Of a stretch of 64,000 nt of DNA, positions 17,007-27,300 are shown one piece after another. A program made the translations under genes and the position numbers. Within the stretch, counting starts at the first letter, position 1. Each line of letters begins with the position of its first letter. A model generated the notes under the pieces. It was given only the letters and a program-made list of their open reading frames with translations, did no database searches and was not told the DNA's origin. The DNA lies in the NCBI RefSeq assembly GCF_934371575.1, contig NZ_CAKRNY010000010.1, positions 27,850-91,849 on the forward strand, written 5' to 3'. The DNA comes from an uncultured Blautia sp. (GTDB lineage Bacteria > Bacillota > Clostridia > Lachnospirales > Lachnospiraceae).

Positions 17007-19196
17007 ATGAGCACTGAGGTCAATGCAAACGTCATTAAACGAAATGGCGTGGAAGTTATATTTGATAAGGCGAAGATCATCAACGCCGTAGAAAAAGCGA
17101 ATGAGGAGGTTTCCAAGCTTCACAGGCTGAGTCATTACCAGATCACGGCACTGGCTGATACAATTGCCAACCGTGCCCTTGAATCCTCCCATGCCGTAAA
17201 TGTAGAAGACATTCAGGATATGGTTGAGACCGGCATTATGGAGATGCGCGGATATGAGGTAGCACAGAAATATGTGCGCTACCGCTACAAGAGAGAGCTT
17301 ACCCGCAAGTCCAATACCACAGACGACAGTATCCTTGCTCTTCTTGATCAGATCAATGAGAATGCCAAGCAGGAGAACTCCAATAAGAACCCTACCATCA
17401 ACTCCACCCAGCGTGACTACATGGCAGGCGAGGTCAGCAAGGATCTGACCATGCGTGTTCTTCTTCCTGAAGAGATCGTAAGAGCTCATGACGAAGGAAT
17501 CATTCACTTCCACGATTCCGATTACTATGCACAGCGTGAGCACAACTGTGATCTGATCAACCTGCAGGATATGCTTCAGAATGGCACTGTTATCAGCCAG
17601 ACACTGATCGAGAAGCCACACAGCTTCTTTACCGCATGTAACGTCACCACACAGATCGTTGCACAGGTAGCCAGCAATCAGTACGGAGGCCAGTCCTTCT
17701 CTCTTGCCCACCTGGCTCCTTTTGTGGACATCAGCCGTCAGAAGATCCGTAATAAGGTAATTGAGGAGCGTAAAGCCTGCGGCGAACCACTTGACGAAGA
17801 GATCATCCGTAAGGTATCCGAGCGCAGACTGATGGATGAGATCCAGAGTGGTATCCAGACCATCCAGTACCAGCTGATCACTCTTATGACCTGTAACGGT
17901 CAGGCTCCGTTCGTAACTATTTTCATGTACCTTGATGAAGTTCCGGAGGGACGTACCCGTGATGACCTGGCACTGATCATTGAGGAAGTTATGAAGCAGC
18001 GTATGCAGGGTGTTAAGAACGAGCGCGGCGCTTGGATCACACCGGCATTCCCGAAACTGATCTATGTTCTGGATGAGGATAATATCCACGAGGATTCCAA
18101 GTACTGGTATCTTACTGAGCTTGCTGCCAAATGTACTGCCAAACGTATGGTTCCGGATTACATCTCCGCCAAGATCATGCGTCAGTTAAAGAATGGCAAT
18201 GTTTACACCTGTATGGGATGCCGTTCCTTCCTTACCGTTGAGGAGAAACAGAAGAACCCTGACGGTTCTTACAAGTTCTACGGCCGTTTCAACCAGGGTG
18301 TTGTTACCATCAACCTTGTTGATGTAGCATGCTCTTCAGAGGGTAATTTCGATAAATTCTGGGAGATTCTGGAAGAGCGTCTGGAGCTTTGCCACAGAGC
18401 CCTTCGCTGCAGACATGAGCGCCTTCTCGGCACTGTTTCCGATGTGGCCCCGATCCTGTGGCAGTATGGTGCTCTTGCCCGTCTTAAGAAAGGCGAAACC
18501 ATTGACAAGCTTCTCTATGACGGATATTCCACTATCTCACTTGGATATGCAGGACTTCACGAAATGTGCATGAGAATGTACGGTAAGCCTCATACAGATC
18601 CTGAGGTTCGTCCATTTGCACTGCAGGTAATGCAGCGCCTCAATGACAAATGTGCACAGTGGAAGGCAGCTGAGAACATCAGCTATTCTGTATACGGCAC
18701 TCCCATGGAGTCCACCACATACAGATTTTCCAAGTGTCTTCAGAAGCGTTTTGGCATTATTCCGGGAGTTACCGATAAGAACTATATTACAAACAGCTAC
18801 CATGTTCACGTTACAGAGGAGATCGATGCATTCTCCAAGCTGAAATTCGAATCTGAATTCCAGAAGCTTTCTCCAGGTGGAGCCATCAGCTACGTAGAGG
18901 TTCCAAACATGAAGCAGAACATTCCGGCAGTTCTCTCTGTTATGAAATTTATCTATGACAATATTATGTATGCAGAGCTGAATACAAAGAGTGATTTCTG
19001 TGATGTATGCGGATATGACGGTGAAATTCAGATCAAAGAGGACGAGAACGGCAAGCTGATCTGGGAATGCCCAAACTGCGGCAACCGTAATCAGGACAAA
19101 ATGAGTGTTGCCAGAAGAACCTGCGGCTACATCGGTACCCAGTTCTGGAATCAGGGACGTACCCAGGAGATCAAGGACCGCGTGTTACATCTGTAA
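17007..19196 (+). CDS. nrdD: Anaerobic ribonucleoside-triphosphate reductase
   Basis: Class III reductase that makes dNTPs without oxygen using a glycyl radical. The 729 residues begin with an ATP-cone regulatory domain (about 7-100, VIKRNGVEVIFDKAKIINAV). Near the C-terminus are two zinc-binding Cys pairs (CDVCGYDG and CPNCGN) and the radical site RRTCGYIG, with Gly707 as the likely radical residue. GGAGGG precedes the ATG. The activase nrdG follows after 30 nt. Two NrdR boxes in the leader predict repression when dATP is plentiful. Confidence 0.97.
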   Translation: MSTEVNANVIKRNGVEVIFDKAKIINAVEKANEEVSKLHRLSHYQITALADTIANRALESSHAVNVEDIQDMVETGIMEMRGYEVAQKYVRYRYKRELTRKSNTTDDSILALLDQINENAKQENSNKNPTINSTQRDYMAGEVSKDLTMRVLLPEEIVRAHDEGIIHFHDSDYYAQREHNCDLINLQDMLQNGTVISQTLIEKPHSFFTACNVTTQIVAQVASNQYGGQSFSLAHLAPFVDISRQKIRNKVIEERKACGEPLDEEIIRKVSERRLMDEIQSGIQTIQYQLITLMTCNGQAPFVTIFMYLDEVPEGRTRDDLALIIEEVMKQRMQGVKNERGAWITPAFPKLIYVLDEDNIHEDSKYWYLTELAAKCTAKRMVPDYISAKIMRQLKNGNVYTCMGCRSFLTVEEKQKNPDGSYKFYGRFNQGVVTINLVDVACSSEGNFDKFWEILEERLELCHRALRCRHERLLGTVSDVAPILWQYGALARLKKGETIDKLLYDGYSTISLGYAGLHEMCMRMYGKPHTDPEVRPFALQVMQRLNDKCAQWKAAENISYSVYGTPMESTTYRFSKCLQKRFGIIPGVTDKNYITNSYHVHVTEEIDAFSKLKFESEFQKLSPGGAISYVEVPNMKQNIPAVLSVMKFIYDNIMYAELNTKSDFCDVCGYDGEIQIKEDENGKLIWECPNCGNRNQDKMSVARRTCGYIGTQFWNQGRTQEIKDRVLHL

Positions 19197-19226
19197 TACA
19201 GAATAAATCCGGCGAGGAAATCAGCT

Positions 19227-19736
19227 ATGAATTATGGAAACATTAAATCCTATGATATTGCAGACGGGACAGGGGTTCGTGTAAGCCTGTTCGTATCCGG
19301 CTGCAGACATCACTGTAAAGGCTGTTTTAATGCCACTACCTGGGATTTTAACTATGGCAAACCATTCACCAGGGAAACCCAGGATCAGATTCTGGAACTG
19401 CTCTCTCCCTCTTATATTGAAGGCTTCTCTCTCCTTGGAGGGGAGCCCTTCGAGCCGGAGAACCAGCCGGTACTGGCAGAGCTTCTGGAAGAGATCCGGC
19501 GTACCTACCCCGAAAAATCCATCTGGTGTTATTCCGGATACCTTTTTGATCAGGATATGGTGCCGGGCGGTAAGGTTTATACCCCTTTCACAGAGCGCAT
19601 GCTCTCCTGCATTGACATTCTGGTAGATGGCGAGTTTATCCAGGAATTAAAGGATATTTCCCTTCAGTTTCGCGGAAGCAGCAACCAGAGGATCCTGCAG
19701 CTTAAGAATGGAAAGCTTGTAAAAGAAGGATTATAA
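19227..19736 (+). CDS. nrdG: Anaerobic ribonucleotide reductase activating protein
   Basis: Radical SAM activase, 169 residues, that generates the glycyl radical on NrdD. The 4Fe-4S site is the CxxxCxxC motif in SGCRHHCKGCFNATTW (about residues 30-37), and the SAM-binding LLGGEPFEPEN stretch follows. Length is typical. It is cotranscribed with nrdD and followed by a strong terminator. Confidence 0.96.
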   Translation: MNYGNIKSYDIADGTGVRVSLFVSGCRHHCKGCFNATTWDFNYGKPFTRETQDQILELLSPSYIEGFSLLGGEPFEPENQPVLAELLEEIRRTYPEKSIWCYSGYLFDQDMVPGGKVYTPFTERMLSCIDILVDGEFIQELKDISLQFRGSSNQRILQLKNGKLVKEGL

Positions 19737-19750
19737 TTTCATTAAAAAAC

Positions 19751-19802
19751 AAAGGAGAACCAGCCACCATATGGTGCCCCTCAAGGGAACTGGTTCTCCT
19801 TT
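19751..19802. terminator. Bidirectional terminator between nrdG and the exonuclease gene
   Basis: Perfect 13-bp stem AAAGGAGAACCAG/CTGGTTCTCCTTT with arms 19751-19763 and 19790-19802. The loop is not simple: it contains a 12-base palindrome CACCATATGGTG and CCC/GGG, so a three-way junction is possible. A/T tracts on both sides allow it to end both convergent transcripts. Confidence 0.85.
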
Positions 19803-19811
19803 ATTTTATTT

Positions 19812-20864
19812 TCAGGGCTGGCTTCTCAATTTCTCCACCTCTGACAAAATACTGTTCATTTCATATGCCTTCAGCTGCTTCACCAGTTCCTCCATATTAA
19901 TGTTCAGCCGCATATCCTCCAGGCTTTCCCTGATTTCGATATCTCGCTTCATGGTGGCAAGCTGTTCACTTAAATAAACCATCTCTTTATTGGTTTTCAG
20001 CGCCTTCAATGGGCTTCTGCCAATTCCAAGGCTTTCCTTCCAGAATGTGCTCAGTTCTTTTTCTTTCTTGGCAACTCCCTCACAATCTTCGATCACTCCA
20101 TAGATTTCATCCAACGTCTTATACTCTTCTACCAGCGGTGCTGCAGCAGATGAAACACCCTTGCATCCGGGAATACCGTCTCCCGGGTCCCCTGTGATGG
20201 CAAGAAGGGCCGGAATCTGCTCCGGATAGACGCCTTCTTCGGAATATACGATCTCCGGGGTATATTCAAACACATTGGGCGGAAGAGCCTCATAGGCATC
20301 CTTTCCAAAAAGACCATACGCGTCCTTTAAAACCTCCAGCCTGTCTTTCGTAACCACTCTCCACATACGGGTGTAGGGGCTTACAAGCTGAAAATAATCG
20401 TGATCCTTGGTAAGCACATAGGTCTGCAGCTCCGGTCCCTGAAACTTCTCCACAAGGGAGGCAGCATAGTCGTCTGCTTCATAATTAGGGCTCATAAATA
20501 CAGGGCAGCCTATCACCTTCAGAAATTCTTCCATCTGCACAAACTGCTCCTTCAAGGGCTGCGCCGTCTCCTTCCGATTCGCCTTATAGAAATCAGCGCC
20601 AAGCTGGGTACGGCGGAAGGTATCTCTTGACATATCGAAAGTAAATGCCACATATTCCGGCTTTACTTTCTTATAGACTGCCAGAAGGGTGCGAAGCATG
20701 GTAAACATGGCATTGGTATATTTCCCATCGGAGGTATGCAGGATCTCCGGGTAATGTCTCTCCTTCTCTTCGTCTGTCTTTGCGAAAAGGATGGATTTCG
20801 GCAGGTTTCCATAGTAGGATGTAGACAACATGGAAGAACCATCTATGATCAGAAATTTCGGCAT
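19812..20864 (-). CDS. 5'-3' exonuclease (PIN/FEN-like, Pol I N-terminal type)
   Basis: A 350-residue stand-alone flap endonuclease/5'-3' exonuclease related to the N-terminal domain of DNA polymerase I. Visible are the N-terminal FLIIDGSSMLSTSYYG, the acidic metal-site regions AFTFDMSRDTFRR, YEADDYAASL and TKDHDYFQL, and the helix-hairpin-helix-type ITGDPGDGIPGCKGVS. Expected roles are removal of RNA primers and flaps. It is monocistronic. Because a complete polA usually has this activity too, this is probably a paralogue. Confidence 0.88.
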   Translation of the reverse strand: MPKFLIIDGSSMLSTSYYGNLPKSILFAKTDEEKERHYPEILHTSDGKYTNAMFTMLRTLLAVYKKVKPEYVAFTFDMSRDTFRRTQLGADFYKANRKETAQPLKEQFVQMEEFLKVIGCPVFMSPNYEADDYAASLVEKFQGPELQTYVLTKDHDYFQLVSPYTRMWRVVTKDRLEVLKDAYGLFGKDAYEALPPNVFEYTPEIVYSEEGVYPEQIPALLAITGDPGDGIPGCKGVSSAAAPLVEEYKTLDEIYGVIEDCEGVAKKEKELSTFWKESLGIGRSPLKALKTNKEMVYLSEQLATMKRDIEIRESLEDMRLNINMEELVKQLKAYEMNSILSEVEKLRSQP

Positions 20865-21048
20865 TACAATTCTCCTTTTTTCATATACTCAGATCATTAT
20901 ACCATATATTTTCAACAAATCTGAATAAAATTAAAAAAAGTTTCAAATTTCGTGTTATTTCTGCCTCTGGTTTTCGTATATATAGTGAAGGGAGCAAGAA
21001 ATAAAATTATTTTGCATCCCACTTCTACGTAGAATGAGGAGGTCCTTA

Positions 21049-21450
21049 ATGAAAAGAATAATTTTAACACTGTTCGGTATTGTCTTTGTGATATTTACCG
21101 GATGCTCGCTGCTGATCTGTATGATGAGCGGAATTCCGACTTTTGAGCAGCCAGCTGCAACCTTTTATCTGGCAAAAGCTATAATTCTGTCCTTTGGTTT
21201 TCCGGCAATTGCTTTTGGTTTCTTCGCAAACACCTTATACTTGCGTAAAAAATTAGAAAAGAAGAACCAGCTGATCCGGGATTTCAGGAATAGCGTTGTG
21301 GCATACCAGAAATCCAGCTGCAGGGACTCTCTGGAAGCTTCCAAGGAGTTCAAAAATTCTCTTACCTGTCTGTTTTGTGCCTTTGCTGAGGATGGAAATC
21401 TCAGCGCGGATGAGCAAAAAGACTTGCTAGATTTTATAGACAAATTTTAG
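21049..21450 (+). CDS. Small two-helix membrane protein of unknown function
   Basis: A 133-residue protein with two hydrophobic helices (about 4-25 and 37-60), then a charged cytoplasmic region with likely helix-helix character ending CLFCAFAEDGNLSADEQKDLLDFIDKF. The start is taken at 21049, where GAGGAGG (21036-21042) has good spacing, and not at the ATG at 21034. It precedes the M56 peptidase gene by 48 nt on the same strand, in the position usually held by a BlaI-type repressor, but it has no helix-turn-helix. Family not recognised. Confidence 0.6.
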   Translation: MKRIILTLFGIVFVIFTGCSLLICMMSGIPTFEQPAATFYLAKAIILSFGFPAIAFGFFANTLYLRKKLEKKNQLIRDFRNSVVAYQKSSCRDSLEASKEFKNSLTCLFCAFAEDGNLSADEQKDLLDFIDKF

Positions 21451-21498
21451 TTACTGGACACGAAATGCACAGTAACAAGTTTTAAGAGGGGAATTTGC

Positions 21499-22758
21499 AT
21501 GCTTTTAATCTGTATGAGTATAGCAGGCACTCTGCCACTTGTGCTCTGTGTTCTGCTTATGATTGTAAAACGGAAAAACTTTTCATACCGGCTTGGCCGA
21601 GTATTGATATTTGTGAGTCTGGCCGGGTATTTGATACCCTTTCAGATGGTGAAGTATTACCTGCCATTACAGGTATTGGAGAATACAAATTCTCTGAATG
21701 CCATTGCAGACTTTGTCAATTTCGACAATAAAGAAGCTGTTTCTTACCACGGAATCTCTGTTTGGATGTCTGACTGGGCTTTTATAATTATGCTCTGCTG
21801 GCTGTTCTTTGTAACAGGCTTCAGTATTTATCAGTTCATAAAATACCTTCAGCTCACGCGAAAGCTTAAAAGAATTACCGAAAAGAAATCCTGCTTCCTG
21901 CCTGGAATTGGAAATGTGGAATACCGCATTTCCCCACAGATCGGCTCTCCGTATACCATAGGTTTCATAAAGCCTTTTATCGTGGTTCCGAAAAGTCTTG
22001 AGCATTCCAGGCTGTCAGAAATGATCCTGCGGCATGAATACTCCCACCTTCACTGCCATGACTCCCTTGTAAAATTGCTTTGCCTGTTAACCATTTGCCT
22101 TCATTTTTATAACCCGTTAACAGTTCTTACACTTTTACTTTACAAGAGGTTTTCCGAATACATTGCAGATGAAACCGCTACCATGGGTTATACCCTGGAA
22201 GAACGCAAAGCTTATGCATCTGCACTCGTCACTCATTCCGGCAAAACCAGACAGGTCCCTGTAGTCTGGAGAAACAATTTTTGGGGAGAGAAAAAAGTTA
22301 TAAGAAGGAGAGTGGAACTGATTATGATTAAGAAGAGAAAGGTGTCTAAGATTGGAACTGTTGCGGCAGTTCTTGGTTCTGTGATTCTGAGTGGAAGCAC
22401 TGTGTTTGCATATGCACCTGCTCAGACAACAGAAACTCAAACTCAGGCATCAACTGAATCCATTGATTCTTTAGGTTTTAGTACCAACAGTGCAGATCAT
22501 AATATATGGAACGATTCTCAGATTCGTTTCAAATATCCAGACGGAACAATCCTACTAATTGATAATGCATCCATTGAAACCAGAGCGATTCTGTGTACAC
22601 ATGTGTTTGAAAGCGGTTATGCAGATACCCACACCTCAAAAAGTGATGGTGGCTGTATTGTAAAAACATATAATGCCAAACGTTGCAAAAAGTGTAACCA
22701 CATTGTTCTTCAAGAATTAATCGGAACCGTTAACTATCCAAAATGTCCACACAAATAA
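21499..22758 (+). CDS. BlaR1-like M56 family metallopeptidase with Cys-rich exported tail
   Basis: A 419-residue sensor-peptidase. Four membrane helices lie in the first 215 residues or so; the zinc site HEYSH (about 175-179) is in the loop typical of M56 proteins. A further helix (about 286-306, GTVAAVLGSVILSGSTVFAYA) leads to an outside domain of only about 110 residues. In place of a penicillin-binding sensor this domain is Ser/Thr/Gln-rich and ends with CKKC and a last Cys near the C-terminus, suggesting a small zinc ribbon or disulfide fold. No BlaI/MecI gene is visible. It probably senses an envelope signal. Confidence 0.82.
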   Translation: MLLICMSIAGTLPLVLCVLLMIVKRKNFSYRLGRVLIFVSLAGYLIPFQMVKYYLPLQVLENTNSLNAIADFVNFDNKEAVSYHGISVWMSDWAFIIMLCWLFFVTGFSIYQFIKYLQLTRKLKRITEKKSCFLPGIGNVEYRISPQIGSPYTIGFIKPFIVVPKSLEHSRLSEMILRHEYSHLHCHDSLVKLLCLLTICLHFYNPLTVLTLLLYKRFSEYIADETATMGYTLEERKAYASALVTHSGKTRQVPVVWRNNFWGEKKVIRRRVELIMIKKRKVSKIGTVAAVLGSVILSGSTVFAYAPAQTTETQTQASTESIDSLGFSTNSADHNIWNDSQIRFKYPDGTILLIDNASIETRAILCTHVFESGYADTHTSKSDGGCIVKTYNAKRCKKCNHIVLQELIGTVNYPKCPHK

Positions 22759-22866
22759 CCCCGAACTGCCAGCCCTACCCAGCCACCCAGTTCGAGGCAA
22801 TTTAAACAAATCATATCACACTCAATTATATCGTCATTTTTGACTAAGGTCTGAAAACCAGAGAAG

Positions 22867-22904
22867 AAAAGCCAGGGAAACCCTATCACATTTCCCTGGC
22901 TTTT
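22867..22904. terminator. Bidirectional terminator between the M56 gene and the second MATE gene
   Basis: Perfect 14-bp stem AAAAGCCAGGGAAA/TTTCCCTGGCTTTT with arms 22867-22880 and 22891-22904. The right arm lies inside the last codons of the MATE gene, whose stop is at 22886. Confidence 0.85.
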
Positions 22905-24262
22905 GCTGTCCCCTTCAGCCGTCCATGCACCTTCCGTCTTACAAACACAAAGCAGATCACCTGCATCACAATGGTGATTGCCCAGGAAGCCGGATAGGAA
23001 ATAAACAGCGTATACAGCGATCTGTACTGTGGAAATATTAAAAATATCCACACAATTCTGGTTCCCACAGTACCGATAATGGAAAGGATCATCGGCACAC
23101 CGGAATGTCCCATTCCACGAAGTGCTCCCGGAAAAAGATCCATAATTCCGCAAAGGAAATAAGGCACGGTTGTGATAGAGAGAATCTCCACGCCGCAGCG
23201 GATAACTTCACTGTCTTCTGTATAGATTTTCAAAATCTCACCGCCAAACAGATAAGAACCGCAGCCCAGCACAAGAGCAATCACAAAGGACAGAATTCCG
23301 CAGTCCAACAGTACACTGTCCATTCGCTTATATTTTCCCACACCATAGTTCTGGCTGGTAAAGCTCATACATGCCTGGGTAACTGCATTTACAGAGGCGT
23401 ACAGAAATCCCAGAATGTTGTTGGCAGCTGTATAACCTGCCATGGCAGTGGAGCCGAAGGAATTTACAGAAGACTGCAAAAGTGCATTGGAAAAGTTAAT
23501 AACAGTACTCTGCACTCCCGCCGGAATCCCCACCTGGAAAATCTGCACCAGATAAAATTTCTTCATACACAATCTGGAAAACCGAAGCTGATAACTGCTG
23601 TCCGTCATATACAGACATCGAAGAACCAGAATACAGGAAATCAGCTGGGAAATGATGGTTGCAACAGCGACACCTGCAACACCCAGATGGAACACGATCA
23701 CCAGAATCATATTCAGCAACGCGTTGATCACACCTGCCACGATCAGGAACATCAGCGGACGCTTGGTATCCCCTACAGCACGCAGGATAGCGGCACCATA
23801 GTTATAAAGCATAAAGAAAGGCATTCCCAGGAAATAAATCCTCATATACAAAGTGGACTGGTCAATAACATCAGCAGGTGTTCCCATAACCTCCAGTGCC
23901 CATCTTGAAAAAACAAGCCCCACAGCAGCCATCACCACGCCACTGATCAAAGCCAGTGTAACAGACGTGTGTACCGTTTCAGACATTTCCTTCGCCTTAC
24001 CTGCCGCATAGAATCTGGCAGCCAGAACATTGGCCCCCAGTGAAACACCAATAAAAAGATTAGTAAACACATTGATCAAAGCGGTAGTGGAACCAACTGC
24101 TGCCAGCGCCTGGCTGCCGGAAAACCGTCCCACCACAATAATATCCACAGCATTGAACATCAGCTGCAGAATTCCGGAAACCATCAGCGGAACAGCAAAA
24201 GAAACCAGCTTGTCCATAATGGTTCCGTTACACATATCAATTTCGTACTTATTCTTACTCAA
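22886..24262 (-). CDS. MATE family efflux transporter
   Basis: About 458 residues and twelve hydrophobic segments; MATE/NorM superfamily antiporter. Characteristic stretches are IMDKLVSFAVPLMVSGILQLMFNAVDIIVVGRFSG near the start and SFTSQNYGVGKYKRM mid-protein. The frame is open to a TTG at 24295, but GAGGGAG stands eight bases before another TTG at 24262, which is preferred. It is 40 nt downstream of the large hybrid kinase and probably cotranscribed, repeating the kinase-then-MATE order at 5.6-9.0 kb. Substrate unknown. Confidence 0.88.
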   Translation of the reverse strand: MSKNKYEIDMCNGTIMDKLVSFAVPLMVSGILQLMFNAVDIIVVGRFSGSQALAAVGSTTALINVFTNLFIGVSLGANVLAARFYAAGKAKEMSETVHTSVTLALISGVVMAAVGLVFSRWALEVMGTPADVIDQSTLYMRIYFLGMPFFMLYNYGAAILRAVGDTKRPLMFLIVAGVINALLNMILVIVFHLGVAGVAVATIISQLISCILVLRCLYMTDSSYQLRFSRLCMKKFYLVQIFQVGIPAGVQSTVINFSNALLQSSVNSFGSTAMAGYTAANNILGFLYASVNAVTQACMSFTSQNYGVGKYKRMDSVLLDCGILSFVIALVLGCGSYLFGGEILKIYTEDSEVIRCGVEILSITTVPYFLCGIMDLFPGALRGMGHSGVPMILSIIGTVGTRIVWIFLIFPQYRSLYTLFISYPASWAITIVMQVICFVFVRRKVHGRLKGTAKAREM

Positions 24263-24302
24263 CTCTATCGCTCCCTCATCCCTATTCCAACGCAACCGAC
24301 AG

Positions 24303-27300
24303 TCACTTCTGAAAATGCGTCAATTGATTATAATTCCCCGAAAGCCACTTTTCAAGCACGGAATAAATCACTTTCATATCAATAGGCTTCGTAATATAAC
24401 CGCTCATTCCACACTCTGCAGCGCGGCTTTCATCCTCCTGGAACACATTTGCGGTCATGGCGATCACAGGAATATTTTTCCAGTATTCACTTTCTCCTCC
24501 GCGAATGCGTTCTGTAGCCTCATAACCATTCATCACCGGCATCTGGATATCCATAAAAATCAGCTCATAATAGTTCTCCGGCTGGCTTTCCAGAAGCCTG
24601 ATGGCGGCCTGTCCATTCTCTGCCACATCCACGATCAGTCCTGCCTCAGCCAGAAGCTCATAAGCAATCTCCCGATTCAGCTCATTATCCTCCACCAGCA
24701 TGATTCTGTGCCCCTTCAGGAAGGTGAAATCCTTTTTACTTCTTTCAGCGATACCTGCCCCAACAGCCTCTTCTGTGTTTTTTCCGTCATCTGACAGCGT
24801 CAGCTCCAGCCGCACAACAAAGGTCGTCCCCTCACCCTGACGGCTTACCACCTCAATATTTCCACCCATCTGAGTGACGATAGACCTGGCAATGGAAAGT
24901 CCAAGTCCTGTTCCCTGAGTGGCATTTGTCAGGCTGTTATCCTCACGGGAAAAAGGCTCAAATAATTTCTTCTGAAATTCTTCGGACATGCCGATTCCAT
25001 TATCCTTCACCACAAATGTATATCCGGCTCTGCCTGGCTTCAAGCTGCGCTCTTGCACCACCTGTACCTGGATCCGGCCATACTCCGGAGTATATTTTAC
25101 CGCATTGGAGACCAGATTGATCAGAACCTGACGAAGCCGTACCGGATCTGCCAACACATGATCATCCCGAATTTCCTGTGTATCCACCTCAAAGCTCTGG
25201 TTCTTCTCCTCGGCAGCCAGGCGGCATACACCGTCAACCAGTTCCATCGTCCGTATAAGAGACAAAGGCTCCTTATGAAGCGCTGTATCTCCGCTTTCGA
25301 TTTTGGACATATCCAGAACCTCATTGATCAGCTCCAGAAGATGCCTGGAGGAATCGTCTATTCTCTGAAGACAGTACCGGATACGCTCCGGATCATTCAG
25401 ATGCTGCATTGCAATCTGTGTCATTCCAAGAATTCCATTCATAGGCGTGCGGATATCATGAGACATACTGCTCAGGAAAACACTTTTCGCCTTGTTCGCC
25501 TCCTCTGCTGACTTATAGGCAGCTTTCAGACTGTTCATCAGCTGTTCATTCCTGCTGTGGCTCTCCTGTACATCCGTGGCGATCATAGTCATCATGCTTG
25601 GCATAACACTTTCCTCATCCATGCGGATAAACTGGAAACGAACCCAGCGATAAGTATTCTTCGCCCGGATCCTGGCCTCACATTCATAGCTGCCCTCCTG
25701 CTCCAGAAAAATATGGGAAAGCTCTGACAGCCTGATTTTCAAACGCACCTTTTCCCAGTCTGAGGGCTCGCAGTTTGGAGCCAGATACTCCTTCAGAAAT
25801 TCCGAATAATATCCATCCGGAATTTTTTTGTCCAGAAGCTTCTGATTTCCACGATAAGACACTTTATATTTCCCGGACATCATATCCACCAGCAAAATAA
25901 TCTGAGAATTTCTTGCTACAGCGCGAAGAAGCTGACGGCTCTCACTGTCACTTTTGTGGAGAAAATCAAGGATCTGATCTTCATCATCTTCCCTTTGCTT
26001 TTCGCTGATAACCTCCCAGTTTGACAGATCTATGGAAAGGCTTTTTCCCTCTTTCTCTTTTGGATCCACTGCTTTTCCATAAATGGAATAGCAGGTACGG
26101 ATCCGTCCGGCTCCCATAAGATAAGTCAGATCCGCCTGCAGCTCCGGCTCTTTTTTCAGAAGCTCTACAAGCTCCGGACAGTAGACAGAGCCTTTTCCAC
26201 GCACAAGCTCTTCAAGCACCTGATCCAGCTTCTTTGCAGTCTTGTAGCTTCGTCCTATAAAATCAGTGGCTGCATCCAGGCAGTCACTGATATGTAAAAT
26301 TTCAATAAGAACACGTACATCAGATTTTGTATTGTCAAAATCAGATGGATATCCCATTTTCCCATTCCAGGATTTATGATGCCCCAAAACTGCATCCTTA
26401 TATTTACAAAGGGAAGGGATTCCCTCGATAAATTTCGCCCCATCGGTGGAATGACTGAGAATATCATCCCGCTCCTTTTTGGTCAGCTGTCTGGACTGCT
26501 TATTCACAATAGAAGCCATTCTTATCATGCCAATATCCAGAAGCTGAGCGGACTGAGAAACAAAATCCAGAATGGCTTCGCGGTTTTCCAGCACTTCCAC
26601 CACGTTTTCATATCCAAAGGTCCCAACAAGAAGCTGCGGACATTTCTCAAATACAGTCTTTAAAATGCGTCTGGCAATCTGCTCCACCATTGCACTGTGC
26701 ATGGCAGTACTCTCATCACGGCTTACCATGATCTGGGTAAGAACCAGTGTATTTACCTCATCTCCTGTAAGATACTTCAGAACGTCCCCAAGTGAACGCC
26801 ACACTACGTCATTTACAAACGTATCGTTTTCCGTCCTGGACAGACGGCGAATGGCATGGACATAATTGGATACACAAAAATCCAGAAGATCCGGCGCCCC
26901 ATGATACTGCTCCTGATATTTCTCCAGCAGTTCCAGAATGGTAGGCAGGTGATTGACTGCCACCTGAAAATAACGGCTGTCGGAAAAAAATACCCCTTCC
27001 TGACTGTCCAGATCATCATGCTCCATGGTGTACTCACAGAATCTCCTGTAATCCTCAAGAAACTCTGTACAGGTAATCTTCCCCTGATAAAACAGGCAGG
27101 ATTTATAATTGCAGTATATTTCATCCCGCATTTCATATAGATCAGGTTTTTTCTCAAGCTCGCGCTGATAATATTCCCCCAATACCTCAGATGCCCTGGA
27201 AAGAAGTGTCTGATCAATTTCCTGCACTGAAAATCTCAGAATGGAATTTCCAAGCAGATCATAATTCAGCTCTTCGATCAGCTCTTCAAAATCAAACCTG

